Of a stretch of DNA of 64,000 nucleotides, positions 9,984 to 19,845 are shown piece by piece. The position numbers and the translations under genes are program-made. The stretch comes from Caballeronia sp. BR00000012568055. GTDB lineage: Bacteria > Pseudomonadota > Gammaproteobacteria > Burkholderiales > Burkholderiaceae. The first letter of the stretch is position 1. Each line of letters starts with the position of its first letter. Below the pieces are notes generated by a model, which was not told where the DNA came from, ran no database searches, and saw only the letters and a program-made list of their open reading frames with translations. The stretch is from assembly GCF_029439455.1 (NCBI RefSeq), contig NZ_JAQFVG010000297.1, forward strand, positions 17,676 to 81,675, given 5' to 3'.

Positions 9984-12389
9984 TTACTGGCCTTTGAACA
10001 GATTCATGATGTCCTGCTTCTCCTGTTCGCCGACTTCCGGCGCAGGCGCGGCGACGCCCGACACGCCTTCCTGTGGCGGCGCCTGACTCACGCCGATCGT
10101 CGCGACGAAACCGTGACCCGGCGTCATATCGTCGAAGTAGAGTTCGCCGCCGAGCGTCTTCACATCGGGCGGTTGCATCGGCTTGTATTCGGGCACGCCT
10201 TGCAGCGCGCGGCGCATGTAGTCCATCCACACCGGCAACGCCAAACCGCCGCCGGTTTCCTTATCGCCGAGACTGCGCGGATTGTCATAACCGATCCACG
10301 CAACCGCGACCAGATTGCGCTGATAGCCCGCGAACCAGGCATCGCGTGAATCGTTGGTGGTGCCGGTCTTGCCGGCGAGGTCGGTGCGCTTCAGTTCGTT
10401 GGTCTTCGCGCCCGTGCCGCGCTGCGCCACGCTTTGCAGCAGGCTGTTCATCACGTACGCGTTGCGCGGCGTGATGGCGAGCGGCGCGGACTGCTGCGCG
10501 ATCAGCGGTTGCGGATGGGAAACCACCGCGCCGTACGGATCGGTGATATCGGCAATGAGGTACGGATTCACGCGATAGCCGCCGTTGGCGAACACCGAGT
10601 AACCCGCCGCCATTTGCAGCGGCGTGACCAGACCCGCGCCGAGCGCCATCGGCAGATAGGCGGGTTGCTTGTCCGCGTCGAAGCCGAAGCGCGTCACATA
10701 TTGCTGCCCGTACTTCGTGCCGATGTGGCTCAGGATGCGGATCGACACCATGTTCTTCGAGCGCTGAAGCGCGGAGCGCATGGTCATCGGGCCATCGAAG
10801 CCGCCGCCGTAGTTCTTCGGTTCCCACGCCTGACCGCCGGTTTCGGCAGCCGAGAAGAACAGCGGGCCGTCGTTGATGATGGTCGCCGGCGACAAACCCT
10901 TCTCGAGTGACGCCGAGTAAATAAACGGCTTGAAGCTCGATCCCGGCTGACGCCACGCCTGCGTCACGTGGTTGAACTTGTTCTTGTTGAAGTCGAAGCC
11001 GCCGACCAGCGCGCGGATTGCGCCATCCTGCGGCACCATCGAAACGAGCGCGCCTTCGACTTGCGGCAATTGCGTGATGACCCAGTCGCCGTCGTCGTTC
11101 TTCATCAGGCGCACGATCGCGCCGGGGCGAATCCGCGAATTCGGCTGCGCCTTGGGCCCGAGCGCGAACTGCACGAAACGCAGATCGTTGCCGCTGATCG
11201 TCGCCACGTTTCCGTCGATGAAACTCGCCTTCACTTCCTTAGGACTCGCCGATGTCACCACCGCCGCGACGATATCGCCGTTATCGGGATGTTCGGCCAG
11301 CGCGTCGTCGATCGCCTGTTCGCGATCGTCGGCATCTTTCGGCAGATCGATATAACCTTCCGGCCCGCGATACCCATGCCGATGTTCATAGTCCATCAGA
11401 CCTTTTCGCACGGCGCGGTAGGCGACGTCCTGATCGGCGGAATCGATCGTGGTCACGACATTGAGACCGCGCGTGTACGCTTCCTCGCGGTATTGCGCGT
11501 ACATCATCTGACGCACCATTTCCGCGACGTATTCGGCGTGCACGCTGAACTCACGGCCTTGTCCCTTCACGACAATTTTTTGCGCGATAGCCGTCTCGTA
11601 TTCATCGTCGGTGATGAAGTTCAGTTCCCGCATGCGCTGAAGGATGTACTCCTGCCGCACCTTCGCGCGCTTCGGATTCACGACCGGGTTATAGGCCGAC
11701 GGCGCTTTCGGCAAACCGGCGAGCATGGCCGCTTCCGCGAGCGTGATGTCTTTCAGATCCTTGCCAAAGTACACGCGCGCCGCGCTCGCGAAACCATACG
11801 CACGCTGTCCGAGATAGATCTGATTCATATAGACCTCGAGAATCTGATCTTTCGTCAGTGCGCGCTCGATCTTGTATGCGAGCAGCATCTCGTAAATCTT
11901 GCGCGTGTACGTCTTCTCGCTCGACAGGAAGAAGTTGCGCGCGACCTGCATGGTGATCGTGCTCGCGCCCTGCGATGCGTGCCCGTTCGACAGCGCCACG
12001 GTGCCGGCACGCAGAATGCCGGTCAGATCGACGCCGCCGTGGTCATAGAAACGCGCATCTTCGATGGCGAGCACGGCCTTCTTCAGATGATCGGGCACGT
12101 CCTTGATACGCACGACGCTGCGGCGCTCCTCGCCGAACTCACCGATCATCACGTGATCGGCGGTATAGATGCGCAGCGGAACCTTCGGCTTGTAATCGGT
12201 CAGGGCGTCGAGCGAGGGCAGATTCGGCATGGCGACGACGAGCGCGTAACCGAGCACGAGGCCCGCGCAGACGATCACCGCAAAAATGCTGACGAAGAAG
12301 CCGAACAAAAGCCGTTGCCACCAGGGGCGTCTGGGTTTTTGCCCCTTGGGCGGTTGAGACGGTGGATTGGTCGGGGAAGAGGATTGCAT
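9984..12389 (-). CDS. mrcA: Penicillin-binding protein 1A, bifunctional transglycosylase/transpeptidase
   Basis: Polymerises glycan strands and cross-links peptides of peptidoglycan on the periplasmic face. The 801 residues comprise a cytoplasmic tail, a membrane anchor (about 28-54), a GT51 domain with the catalytic Glu in IEDARFYDH (E110), an OB-like insert, and a transpeptidase domain with SSFK (catalytic S484), SKN, and KTGTTND. Length and order are those of PBP1a. It is divergent from the pilMNOPQ operon, as its counterpart is from hofMNOPQ in E. coli. Confidence 0.96.
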   Translation of the reverse strand: MQSSSPTNPPSQPPKGQKPRRPWWQRLLFGFFVSIFAVIVCAGLVLGYALVVAMPNLPSLDALTDYKPKVPLRIYTADHVMIGEFGEERRSVVRIKDVPDHLKKAVLAIEDARFYDHGGVDLTGILRAGTVALSNGHASQGASTITMQVARNFFLSSEKTYTRKIYEMLLAYKIERALTKDQILEVYMNQIYLGQRAYGFASAARVYFGKDLKDITLAEAAMLAGLPKAPSAYNPVVNPKRAKVRQEYILQRMRELNFITDDEYETAIAQKIVVKGQGREFSVHAEYVAEMVRQMMYAQYREEAYTRGLNVVTTIDSADQDVAYRAVRKGLMDYEHRHGYRGPEGYIDLPKDADDREQAIDDALAEHPDNGDIVAAVVTSASPKEVKASFIDGNVATISGNDLRFVQFALGPKAQPNSRIRPGAIVRLMKNDDGDWVITQLPQVEGALVSMVPQDGAIRALVGGFDFNKNKFNHVTQAWRQPGSSFKPFIYSASLEKGLSPATIINDGPLFFSAAETGGQAWEPKNYGGGFDGPMTMRSALQRSKNMVSIRILSHIGTKYGQQYVTRFGFDADKQPAYLPMALGAGLVTPLQMAAGYSVFANGGYRVNPYLIADITDPYGAVVSHPQPLIAQQSAPLAITPRNAYVMNSLLQSVAQRGTGAKTNELKRTDLAGKTGTTNDSRDAWFAGYQRNLVAVAWIGYDNPRSLGDKETGGGLALPVWMDYMRRALQGVPEYKPMQPPDVKTLGGELYFDDMTPGHGFVATIGVSQAPPQEGVSGVAAPAPEVGEQEKQDIMNLFKGQ

Positions 12390-12712
12390 AGAGACACCAA
12401 AAAACGGTCACGCGATTATAGCCGCCCAGGTTTTGGACATTTCTTAACGCTTTCATTCGACGCACCGCGCGACGGCTCACGCCGCGCACGTCGCTCAGGG
12501 TCGATTTTGTGTGTCCTTAATGCGTTTTTCCCGCGTCTCGCCGTCTCCTCAAGATACGCGCGATCGAACGCCTGAGCACCTTAAAAAACCGCATCTTCGC
12601 ACTGCCGGACTAGGCCATTCGGACGAATGTTCGCCAACGCGAACAATCACCACAATTGTCTGACTGCTTGCGCCGGAACGGTTCGGCGCGCGGAAGACAG
12701 ATGAGGTGTTCG
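12390..12712. promoter_or_regulatory. Divergent intergenic region between mrcA and pilM
   Basis: 323 bases with no convincing gene. On the minus strand a perfect TATAAT at 12420-12415 lies about 25 bases before the mrcA start and is a plausible -10 element, although no good -35 hexamer is found 16-18 bases further up. I see no clear promoter for the pilM operon on the plus strand and no repeats. Confidence 0.45.
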
Positions 12713-13714
12713 ATGGAGAAAGAAAACGCGATGCGCGGTTCACTGCTGACGGTGTCGCGCCGATTCGCGGCGGGGATCGATGTGAGCGAAGACGCGGTGC
12801 GGCTGGCGATCATCAGCCGTCGTCTGAAGGCGAATTCGTCGATATGCGTGGAGCGTCTGGAAACGGTGCCGCTCGACGAAGGCGTGGTCGTCAGAGGCGA
12901 TTTCCTCGATCGTCCCGCGATTGTTGCGGCGTTGCGCACGGCGTTCGAACGGCTGCCCGTCAACGGCACGCGACGCGCGCTGCGTTGCGCGATGGGACTG
13001 CCGTCTTCGGCGACGCATACGCTGAGCGTGCCGCTGACGCAACTGATCGAGCCACGCAAAATGCGCATGTCCGGCTCCAGTGGCGATCCGTCCGGCGTGC
13101 TCGAACCGGCGGTGCTGGCGGAAGCCGAACGCGCGCTCGGGATGGAGCGCGCGTCGCTCGCGGTCGATTGGTCAGTGCAAAGGCGCAGTAACGGACTGTC
13201 TACGGTGTCGATCGCGGCGACACAGCGGCGCTTCGTGGAAGCGCGGGTGGAAGTGGCGGCGCAGGCGGGCATCGCGCTATCCGCGATCGATGGCGAACCG
13301 GGCAGCGCGCTGCGCGCCATGCGTCACGCCGGATCGACCGAATTCGATGCGGATTCGCGCTATCTCGTCTGCTGGGCGGAAAGCACGGGCATGCACGGCT
13401 GGGTGGTGAACGCGGGCGAGATCGAAAACGAAGGGCGTTATCCGACGCCGGAATTCAGAACTATCGGCGAAGCGCTGCGCGATCTGGCGGGCGACGCCGC
13501 ACCGCCGCACTGCATCTACGTGGGCGGCAATCTGGAACTGATGGAGCGCGGCGGATTTTCGACGCTCGCCATTTCCGCGCTCTTCGACTGCCCGACGCTG
13601 CCGTTCGAAGCCGCGCCTTTCTGCAACGGCGCCGCAAATATCGACGATGTCTTGAAGCATTCGCCGCGCTTTGCGGTCGCGTTCGGTCTGGCGTTGCGCG
13701 AGGTGTTGCAATGA
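12713..13714 (+). CDS. pilM: Type IV pilus inner-membrane platform protein PilM
   Basis: An actin-like cytoplasmic ATP-binding protein that binds the N-terminus of PilN and links the pilus motor to the alignment complex. The 333-residue protein starts near AAGIDVSEDAVRLAII, the phosphate-1 strand of this fold, and continues with VAALRTAFERLP and AVDWSVQ segments. The ATG at 12713 has GAGG six bases upstream; a TTG at 12656 and an ATG at 12731 are in-frame alternatives. It overlaps pilN by four bases and is the first gene of the operon. Confidence 0.85.
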   Translation: MEKENAMRGSLLTVSRRFAAGIDVSEDAVRLAIISRRLKANSSICVERLETVPLDEGVVVRGDFLDRPAIVAALRTAFERLPVNGTRRALRCAMGLPSSATHTLSVPLTQLIEPRKMRMSGSSGDPSGVLEPAVLAEAERALGMERASLAVDWSVQRRSNGLSTVSIAATQRRFVEARVEVAAQAGIALSAIDGEPGSALRAMRHAGSTEFDADSRYLVCWAESTGMHGWVVNAGEIENEGRYPTPEFRTIGEALRDLAGDAAPPHCIYVGGNLELMERGGFSTLAISALFDCPTLPFEAAPFCNGAANIDDVLKHSPRFAVAFGLALREVLQ

Positions 13715-14283
13715 TCGGCGCGGTGAATCACGACGGGTTCAATTTGCTGCCGTATCGGTCGCGGAAAAGGCGCGAGTTGCGTCGCCGCCGATTGATCGTG
13801 CTGGCGGCGGCCGGTCTCGCGGGATGCGCCGGCGTGGGTGCCGTCGGCGGATGGGACGCGTTCGAGCGCTCGCGGCTGGATGCGCGCCGCGCGGCACTGG
13901 ACGCGTCCTTGCGAACATCGGGCGCGCAGGCGGAGGAGCACGCGCGGCTGACGCGTGCCGAAGCCGAGCGGCGGCGCGTGCGGCAGACGGCGCAACCGCT
14001 TGCCGCGCCGCGTGACCGGTTTCTTGCGCTGCTCGAAACGCTCGCGCAGACGCCTGCGCAGCGTGGCGTGTCGTTACAACGTGTATCGCAGCGGACGGAC
14101 GAAGTCGAACTGGCGGCGTTCGCGCCCGATTCGCAATCGGCGGCGCGCTGGATCAAAGGTCTGGAGCGTGTGCGCGATGTGAAGTCGGTGGAGATCGTGG
14201 AGATGAAACGCCATGTCGATCGATACGAATTCTCCGCGCTTGTTCGATACACATCGCAGCGTCAGAAAGGAGACGCTAAATGA
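13711..14283 (+). CDS. pilN: Type IV pilus alignment protein PilN
   Basis: An inner-membrane protein that carries the PilM-binding signature at its N-terminus (FNLLPYRSRKR, about residues 10-20), then a single membrane helix (about 28-50) and a periplasmic ferredoxin-like domain. At 190 residues it is normal for the family. It starts in the pilM stop (ATGA) and overlaps the next gene by four bases, so the stoichiometric partners are translationally coupled. Confidence 0.85.
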   Translation: MIGAVNHDGFNLLPYRSRKRRELRRRRLIVLAAAGLAGCAGVGAVGGWDAFERSRLDARRAALDASLRTSGAQAEEHARLTRAEAERRRVRQTAQPLAAPRDRFLALLETLAQTPAQRGVSLQRVSQRTDEVELAAFAPDSQSAARWIKGLERVRDVKSVEIVEMKRHVDRYEFSALVRYTSQRQKGDAK

Positions 14284-15299
14284 CCGCGATGACAATGCAC
14301 CTTTCCGCGCGATCCATTCTCTCGCCGCTGGACGAATGGTCCGCGCGACGGACTTTGTGGAGCGCGTTGTTGCTGGCGCTCGCGGTGTTTTTCGTCGGCA
14401 TGCAGACGTGGCGCGCGTCCGGTTTGACTGATCTCGAAGCGAGCCGCAGCGCGCTCGATGGCGCGCGGACGAAGATCGAACAAACGCGGCGTCTGCTCGT
14501 TGAACTGCCTGAACTACGCGCACGCGCCAAGGCGAACGATCTCAAGCCGGAACACTGGACCGCCGCCGATGCCCTGCGCGCCATTACCGAACTCGCCACG
14601 CAAAGCGGCCTGCGCGTCACCGAAATCGAGCCGATTCAACCGAACGCCACCGATCGGGCGCTTAAGTTTCGCGCGGACGGCGCGTTTCCCGACATCGTGC
14701 GGTTTCTGCAGGCGTTGAGCGGGCTGCCGCGTCTGATCGTGCCGGAGCGCACGCTGATTCGGCGGCAGGCGGGCGTGCTCGGCATCGAGGCCGCGCTGCG
14801 CGTGTACGAAGCGCTGCCCGCCGTGCCGATGCCCGGACCGGCGCGCACCGACGCGTTCATCATCGATCCGTTCGGCAAGGACACGGCAGGCGGATTCGCG
14901 CGCGGCGGCGATCTGCTGCTGGTCGGCACGTTCGTGGGAAGGCATCGCGCGATGGCGCTGGTGCAGAGCGGCGAGGGGATCGACGGATTCGTGGCGGGGC
15001 AAAAGATTGGCGATGAGCGCATCGGCCACGTTGCGCCGCGCGCGATTCAGCTTGCCGGTGACGATGGTCTGTCGCGCACGCTGACCATCGCGGGCGAGCG
15101 CGGCGACGGATCGTTCGAGCGCGTGGCGGCGCAGGAGATTCCTTACACCGCTGCGGAACCGAAGTCGAAGCAGAAGCCGCGCGAAAAGAAGACCGCATCG
15201 TCGCCGAAGCGCAAACCCGCTGTCACGCGCGATAAACCTGCATCGAGCGTTGAAGGCATTGCGCATCACTTGATCTTCGATAAAGCGAGGCACAAGTGA
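14280..15299 (+). CDS. pilO: PilO with a fused PilP-like domain
   Basis: The N-terminal part (1-180) looks like PilO: one membrane helix (about 25-43), a coiled stretch (about 50-85) and a periplasmic domain with ALRAITELATQSGLRVTEIEP and VRFLQALSGLPRLIVP. From 191 on, DAFIIDPFGK, LLLVGTFVG, ALVQSGEGIDGFVAGQKIG and AIQLAG follow the beta-domain pattern of PilP/HofP, normally a separate lipoprotein. No lipoprotein signal or separate pilP gene is present between pilN and pilQ. A lysine-rich tail (295-322) follows. The PilO call is good; the PilP fusion is my inference. Confidence 0.75.
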   Translation: MTAMTMHLSARSILSPLDEWSARRTLWSALLLALAVFFVGMQTWRASGLTDLEASRSALDGARTKIEQTRRLLVELPELRARAKANDLKPEHWTAADALRAITELATQSGLRVTEIEPIQPNATDRALKFRADGAFPDIVRFLQALSGLPRLIVPERTLIRRQAGVLGIEAALRVYEALPAVPMPGPARTDAFIIDPFGKDTAGGFARGGDLLLVGTFVGRHRAMALVQSGEGIDGFVAGQKIGDERIGHVAPRAIQLAGDDGLSRTLTIAGERGDGSFERVAAQEIPYTAAEPKSKQKPREKKTASSPKRKPAVTRDKPASSVEGIAHHLIFDKARHK

Positions 15300-16789
15300 A
15301 CATTGCCAAGCTGGTTTTATCCACGCTGCTGTTTGTATCGATGCGCGGCGCGCTGGCGGACGAAGGCAGCGAGGTCGTCCTGCCACCGCTGCCCATTTCC
15401 TTCGATTCCCAGACCGCCGACCAAACGGCCATCGACACGAGCAGTCCGCCAAAAGCCGAAGCGCCCGTGCCCGTTGCGCCAGCGCCGGAGCCGGCCACCG
15501 CCGAAGCCCTCGAAGGCCCGCCCGTGCCGCTCGCGCCACCCGCGCGCCTGAGCGTCGCCACGGCGAATGGAATCGACGACAGCAAGCCGATCACGCTCGA
15601 CCTGAAAAACGCCGACCTGAGCGTCGCGCTGCAATCTTTCGCGCGCTTTGCGGGCATCAACATCATCGCGAGTGAAAAGGTGCGCGGACAGATATCGCTG
15701 AATCTGGTCGATGTCCCGTGGCGTCGCGCGTTCGATACGCTTCTCGAAGTCAACGGCCTGGCGATGGAGCAGCACGGCAACGTCATCTGGGTCGCGCCGC
15801 TCGCCGAACTCGCCGCGCGCGAAAAGCTGCGCTTCGAAGCTCACGCGCGTGCCGCCGATCTCGAACCGCTGGCCAGCCGTACGTTCGTGCTGCGCTATCC
15901 GCGCGCCGAGGACGTGCGCAAGATGCTGAGCGGCGCGGGCAATCAGCGCGTGCTGTCCAAACGCGGCTCCGCCATGGCCGATCCGCGTACCAATCTGCTC
16001 TTTATCACCGATCTCGACGCGCGCGTGCAACAGATCGCGGCTCTGATCGCGCTGCTCGACAAACCGACGCCGCAGGTGATGATCGAGGCGAAGATCGTGG
16101 AAGGAGAAGCGGGCTTGTCGCGCAATCTCGGCGTCAAACTGGGCGTTGCGCCGCAAAGCGATCCGGCGACCGGCTTGGCGGGCGGCAAGGACGGCGTGGT
16201 ATACGATCTGTCTGCTGGACCGATCAACGGTTTCGACGCGGCGACCGCCGGATTGACGCTGTTTGTCGCGCAGGCCACGCGGCTGCTCAATATCCAACTG
16301 AGCGCGCTGGAGGCCGAAGGGCGCGGCACGATTGTCTCGCGGCCGCGCGTGGTGACGGCGGATCGCGTGAAATCGGTTGTCGAGCAGGGCATGGAGGTGC
16401 CGTATCAGGCGAAAGTCGGCAACGGCATGTCGGGCGTGCAGTTTCGCCGCGCAACGCTCAAACTGGAGGTCGAGCCGCAAATCACGCCGCACGGGCACGT
16501 CATTCTGGATCTCGACATCACGAAAGACAGTCTGGGCGAGCAAACCGCCAACGGCCCGGCAATCCACACCAAACATGTGCAAACGCGCGTGGAAGTGGAA
16601 AACGGCGGCACGGTGGCGATCGGCGGAATCTACGCCGAAGACGAGCGTGACGACGTGACCGGCGTTCCCGGTTTGTCGAAACTGCCGCTGATCGGCTGGC
16701 TGTTCCGTCACGATGCGCGGCGCAGCTCGAAAACCGAGCTGATCGTTTTGATCACGCCGCATGTGATTGCATCAGGCGAATCGGGCTGA
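15296..16789 (+). CDS. pilQ: Type IV pilus/competence secretin PilQ (HofQ-like, short)
   Basis: Outer-membrane secretin that would form the exit or DNA-uptake channel. The 497 residues hold a signal peptide (MNIAKLVLSTLLFVSMRGAL), a proline/alanine linker, a secretin-TonB short N domain (about 95-160), an N1-like domain (190-255) and the secretin core with VPYQAKVG, VEPQITPHGHVILDL, GTVAIGGIY and GVPGLSKLPLIGWLF. It lacks the N-terminal AMIN domains of full-size PilQ (about 700 residues), so it resembles E. coli HofQ. The GTG start overlaps the previous stop (GTGA). Confidence 0.88.
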   Translation: MNIAKLVLSTLLFVSMRGALADEGSEVVLPPLPISFDSQTADQTAIDTSSPPKAEAPVPVAPAPEPATAEALEGPPVPLAPPARLSVATANGIDDSKPITLDLKNADLSVALQSFARFAGINIIASEKVRGQISLNLVDVPWRRAFDTLLEVNGLAMEQHGNVIWVAPLAELAAREKLRFEAHARAADLEPLASRTFVLRYPRAEDVRKMLSGAGNQRVLSKRGSAMADPRTNLLFITDLDARVQQIAALIALLDKPTPQVMIEAKIVEGEAGLSRNLGVKLGVAPQSDPATGLAGGKDGVVYDLSAGPINGFDAATAGLTLFVAQATRLLNIQLSALEAEGRGTIVSRPRVVTADRVKSVVEQGMEVPYQAKVGNGMSGVQFRRATLKLEVEPQITPHGHVILDLDITKDSLGEQTANGPAIHTKHVQTRVEVENGGTVAIGGIYAEDERDDVTGVPGLSKLPLIGWLFRHDARRSSKTELIVLITPHVIASGESG

Positions 16790-16879
16790 AAGCCACGCGC
16801 GGCGCGACTCGACAAAGCACGCGGTTTGCCCTTAAGCTGCCGCACGAACAAATTTCGATCGAACTGGAAGGAAACCGAG

Positions 16880-17431
16880 TTGCAGGAAGGGCACGCGAAC
16901 GCGAACATTTTTTTCGTCGGACTCATGGGGGCGGGTAAAACCACCGTGGGCCGTGCGGTTGCGCGCCGTTTGCAGCGCTCGTTCATCGATTCGGATCACG
17001 AGATCGAAGCGCGCACCGGCGCGCGGATTCCGGTGATCTTCGAAATGGAAGGCGAGGTCGGATTCCGGCAGCGTGAAGCCAGTGTGATCGACGAACTGTC
17101 GCAGCGCAGCGGTATCGTGCTGGCGACGGGCGGCGGCGCGGTGTTGCGCGAAGAGAATCGCGAACATCTGAAGAATCGCGGCATCGTTATTTATTTGCGG
17201 GCGAATCCGCACGATCTCTGGCAGCGCACGCGGCGCGACAAAAATCGGCCGCTGCTGCAGACCGAAGATCCGCGCGGCAAGCTCGAAGAACTGTTCAAGA
17301 CGCGCGATCCGCTTTATCACGAGACCGCGCATTTCGTCGTGGAAACGGGGCGGCCGACCGTCAACGCGCTCGTCAATATGGTCCTGATGCAACTGGAGGT
17401 GGCCGGCGTCATCAAACCGGCCGAATCGTAA
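16880..17431 (+). CDS. aroK: Shikimate kinase
   Basis: ATP-dependent phosphorylation of shikimate in the chorismate pathway. Walker A is GLMGAGKTT (about residues 14-22); [14 protein letters not shown] and the ATGGGAVLR loop bind shikimate; [10 protein letters not shown] is the lid. No ATG is available; the TTG at 16880 has GGAAGGAA six bases upstream and gives the family length (183 residues), while the frame opens further upstream without a better start. It sits between pilQ and aroB, as in E. coli. Confidence 0.93.
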   Translation: MQEGHANANIFFVGLMGAGKTTVGRAVARRLQRSFIDSDHEIEARTGARIPVIFEMEGEVGFRQREASVIDELSQRSGIVLATGGGAVLREENREHLKNRGIVIYLRANPHDLWQRTRRDKNRPLLQTEDPRGKLEELFKTRDPLYHETAHFVVETGRPTVNALVNMVLMQLEVAGVIKPAES

Positions 17432-17432
17432 A

Positions 17433-18530
17433 ATGTCCACCATGACTACCCCGTTGATTACTGTCAGCGTCGAATTGGGCGAACGCGCCTATCCCATTCA
17501 TATCGGTGCGGGACTGATCGGTCAGACCGAACTGTTTGCGCCGCATATCAAGGGTTCGTCGGTGGCAATCGTCACCAATTCGACTGTCGATCCGATTTAC
17601 GGCGATACGCTGCGCGCGGCGCTCGCACCGCTCGGCAAGAAGGTATCGACTGTCGTGCTGCCGGATGGCGAAGCGCACAAGAACTGGGAAACGCTCAATC
17701 AGATTTTCGATTCGCTGCTCACCGGGCGCGCGGATCGCAAGACCACGTTGATTGCGCTGGGCGGCGGTGTCGTCGGTGATATGACGGGGTTTGCGGCGGC
17801 CTGCTACATGCGCGGCGTGCCGTTCATTCAGGTGCCGACGACGCTGTTGTCGCAAGTGGATTCATCGGTGGGCGGGAAGACGGGCATCAATCATCCGCTC
17901 GGCAAGAACATGATCGGCGCGTTCTATCAGCCGCAGGCGGTGATCGCGGATATCGGCGCGTTGCACACGCTGCCGGAGCGCGAACTGGCGGCGGGACTCG
18001 CGGAAGTCATCAAGACCGCAGCAATCGCGGACGCCGAATTCTTCGACTGGATCGAAGCGAATATCGACGCCCTTAACGCCCGCGACGACGAAGCCCTCGC
18101 GCACGCGGTCAAGCGTTCGTGCGAGATCAAGGCGTCGGTGGTGGCATCGGATGAACGCGAAGGCGGGCAGCGCGCGATCCTCAATTTCGGCCACACGTTC
18201 GGCCATGCGATCGAAGCCGGACTCGGCTACGGCGAATGGCTGCACGGCGAAGCGGTCGGTTGCGGCATGGTGATGGCGGCGGACTTGTCCGTGCGTGTTG
18301 CTGCGCTGAGCGAAGCCGCACGTCAACGGCTTGTGCGCGTGATTGAGAAGGCAAAGCTTCCCGTCGTTGCGCCGGACCTCGGGAGCGAACGCTATATCGA
18401 TTTGATGCAGGTCGATAAGAAGGCCGAGGGCGGCACGATCAAATTCATTCTGCTGAACGAATTTGGTGACGTGCAAATTACCAGCGCGCCCGATCAGGCC
18501 GTGCGCGCGACGCTCGCAGCCAGCGTCTGA
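17433..18530 (+). CDS. aroB: 3-dehydroquinate synthase
   Basis: Converts DAHP to 3-dehydroquinate (second step of the shikimate pathway), NAD- and metal-dependent, cytosolic. The 365-residue protein contains the NAD-binding [33 protein letters not shown] with catalytic Lys, and the metal ligands in [12 protein letters not shown]. It starts one base after aroK; an in-frame ATG at 17442 is an alternative start. Confidence 0.97.
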   Translation: MSTMTTPLITVSVELGERAYPIHIGAGLIGQTELFAPHIKGSSVAIVTNSTVDPIYGDTLRAALAPLGKKVSTVVLPDGEAHKNWETLNQIFDSLLTGRADRKTTLIALGGGVVGDMTGFAAACYMRGVPFIQVPTTLLSQVDSSVGGKTGINHPLGKNMIGAFYQPQAVIADIGALHTLPERELAAGLAEVIKTAAIADAEFFDWIEANIDALNARDDEALAHAVKRSCEIKASVVASDEREGGQRAILNFGHTFGHAIEAGLGYGEWLHGEAVGCGMVMAADLSVRVAALSEAARQRLVRVIEKAKLPVVAPDLGSERYIDLMQVDKKAEGGTIKFILLNEFGDVQITSAPDQAVRATLAASV

Positions 18531-18572
18531 TCACCGAGCGGCGGCCTGGACCTAAACGATGCGGAGCAGCCG

Positions 18573-19799
18573 GTGATCAAAAACGAAGTCGAATTTCCGC
18601 TGAGCGCGCCTTCGTCGCTTGCGTTGGAGGCGCATCTCGCGCCGTACGCAGCGCATTCGGCGACATCGCGCGGGCGGCGCTTTCACGAGTCGCCGCCGAC
18701 CGCGCGCACCGAGTTTCAACGCGACCGCGATCGTATCGTGCATTCGACCGCGTTTCGGCGGCTCGAATACAAGACGCAGGTTTTCGTCAATCACGAAGGC
18801 GATCTGTTCCGTACGCGGCTCACGCATAGTCTCGAAGTCGCGCAGATCGCGCGTTCGGTGGCGCGCAATCTGCGGCTGAACGAAGACCTCGTCGAAGCCA
18901 TTTCGCTCGCGCACGATCTCGGCCACACGCCGTTCGGTCACGCGGGACAAGATGCGCTGCACGAATGTATGCGCGATCACGGCGGCTTCGAACACAATCT
19001 GCAAAGCCTCGCAGTGGTCGATCAACTTGAGGAACACTACGGCGCGTTTGACGGCCTGAATCTGTGTTTCGAGACGCGCGAAGGCATTCTCAAACATTGC
19101 TCGCGGGAAAATGCGCGCAAGCTCGGTGATCTTGGCGAGCGCTTTCTCACCGGCAAACAGCCGTCGCTGGAAGCGCAGATTGCCAACGTCGCGGATGAAA
19201 TCGCCTACAACAATCACGATGTCGATGATGGCCTGCGCTCCGGCTTCATCACGCTCGAACAGCTCTCTGAAGTGAGCTTGTGGCAGACGCATTTCGAAGC
19301 GGCGCGCGGCGAGTATCCGGATATCGAAGGCGAAGGACGCAGGCTGATTCACGAGACCATCCGTCGCATCATCAATACGCTGATCGTCGATCTGATCGAA
19401 GCCACGAGTCGCAATCTCGCGCGCGTACGTCCGGCATCGCTCGATGATGTGCGCAACGCGCCCACGCTCGTCTCTCATAGCGATGAAGTCGCCGCGCAAG
19501 CCGCGCAACTCAAGCGCTTTCTGTTCAAGAACCTCTACCGTCACTATCGCGTGATGCGCATGGCGAACAAGGCCAAGCGCGTCGTCACCGGTCTGTTCGA
19601 TGCCTTCACCGACGATCCGCGTCTTCTGCCGCCCGCGTATCAGGTGCGCTTGCCCGTCGCGGACGAATCCGCGAACGATGCCGCCGCGCCCGTGCACGGC
19701 AGTTCGCAGGCGCGGCTGATATCGCATTACATCGCAGGGATGACGGACCGGTACGCACTGAAGGAATACCAACGTCTTTTTGTCATCGATAACAACTAA
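18573..19799 (+). CDS. dgt: Deoxyguanosinetriphosphate triphosphohydrolase-like protein (HD domain)
   Basis: An HD-superfamily hydrolase that releases triphosphate from dNTPs. Metal ligands are visible in LTHSLEVAQ (H85) and [11 protein letters not shown] (HD at 114-115), preceded by [11 protein letters not shown]. At 408 residues it is of the shorter dGTPase-like class rather than E. coli Dgt (about 505). GTG start. It is 42 bases behind aroB in the same direction. Confidence 0.92.
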   Translation: MIKNEVEFPLSAPSSLALEAHLAPYAAHSATSRGRRFHESPPTARTEFQRDRDRIVHSTAFRRLEYKTQVFVNHEGDLFRTRLTHSLEVAQIARSVARNLRLNEDLVEAISLAHDLGHTPFGHAGQDALHECMRDHGGFEHNLQSLAVVDQLEEHYGAFDGLNLCFETREGILKHCSRENARKLGDLGERFLTGKQPSLEAQIANVADEIAYNNHDVDDGLRSGFITLEQLSEVSLWQTHFEAARGEYPDIEGEGRRLIHETIRRIINTLIVDLIEATSRNLARVRPASLDDVRNAPTLVSHSDEVAAQAAQLKRFLFKNLYRHYRVMRMANKAKRVVTGLFDAFTDDPRLLPPAYQVRLPVADESANDAAAPVHGSSQARLISHYIAGMTDRYALKEYQRLFVIDNN

Positions 19800-19845
19800 C
19801 CTTGCGCGTTTATCAACGACGCATGATCAAAACGGAGACTCATCG

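Noticed and set aside
10968..12575. 535-codon plus-strand frame opposite mrcA
   Set aside because: Shadow of the PBP1a gene; no recognisable motif and no plausible ribosome site.
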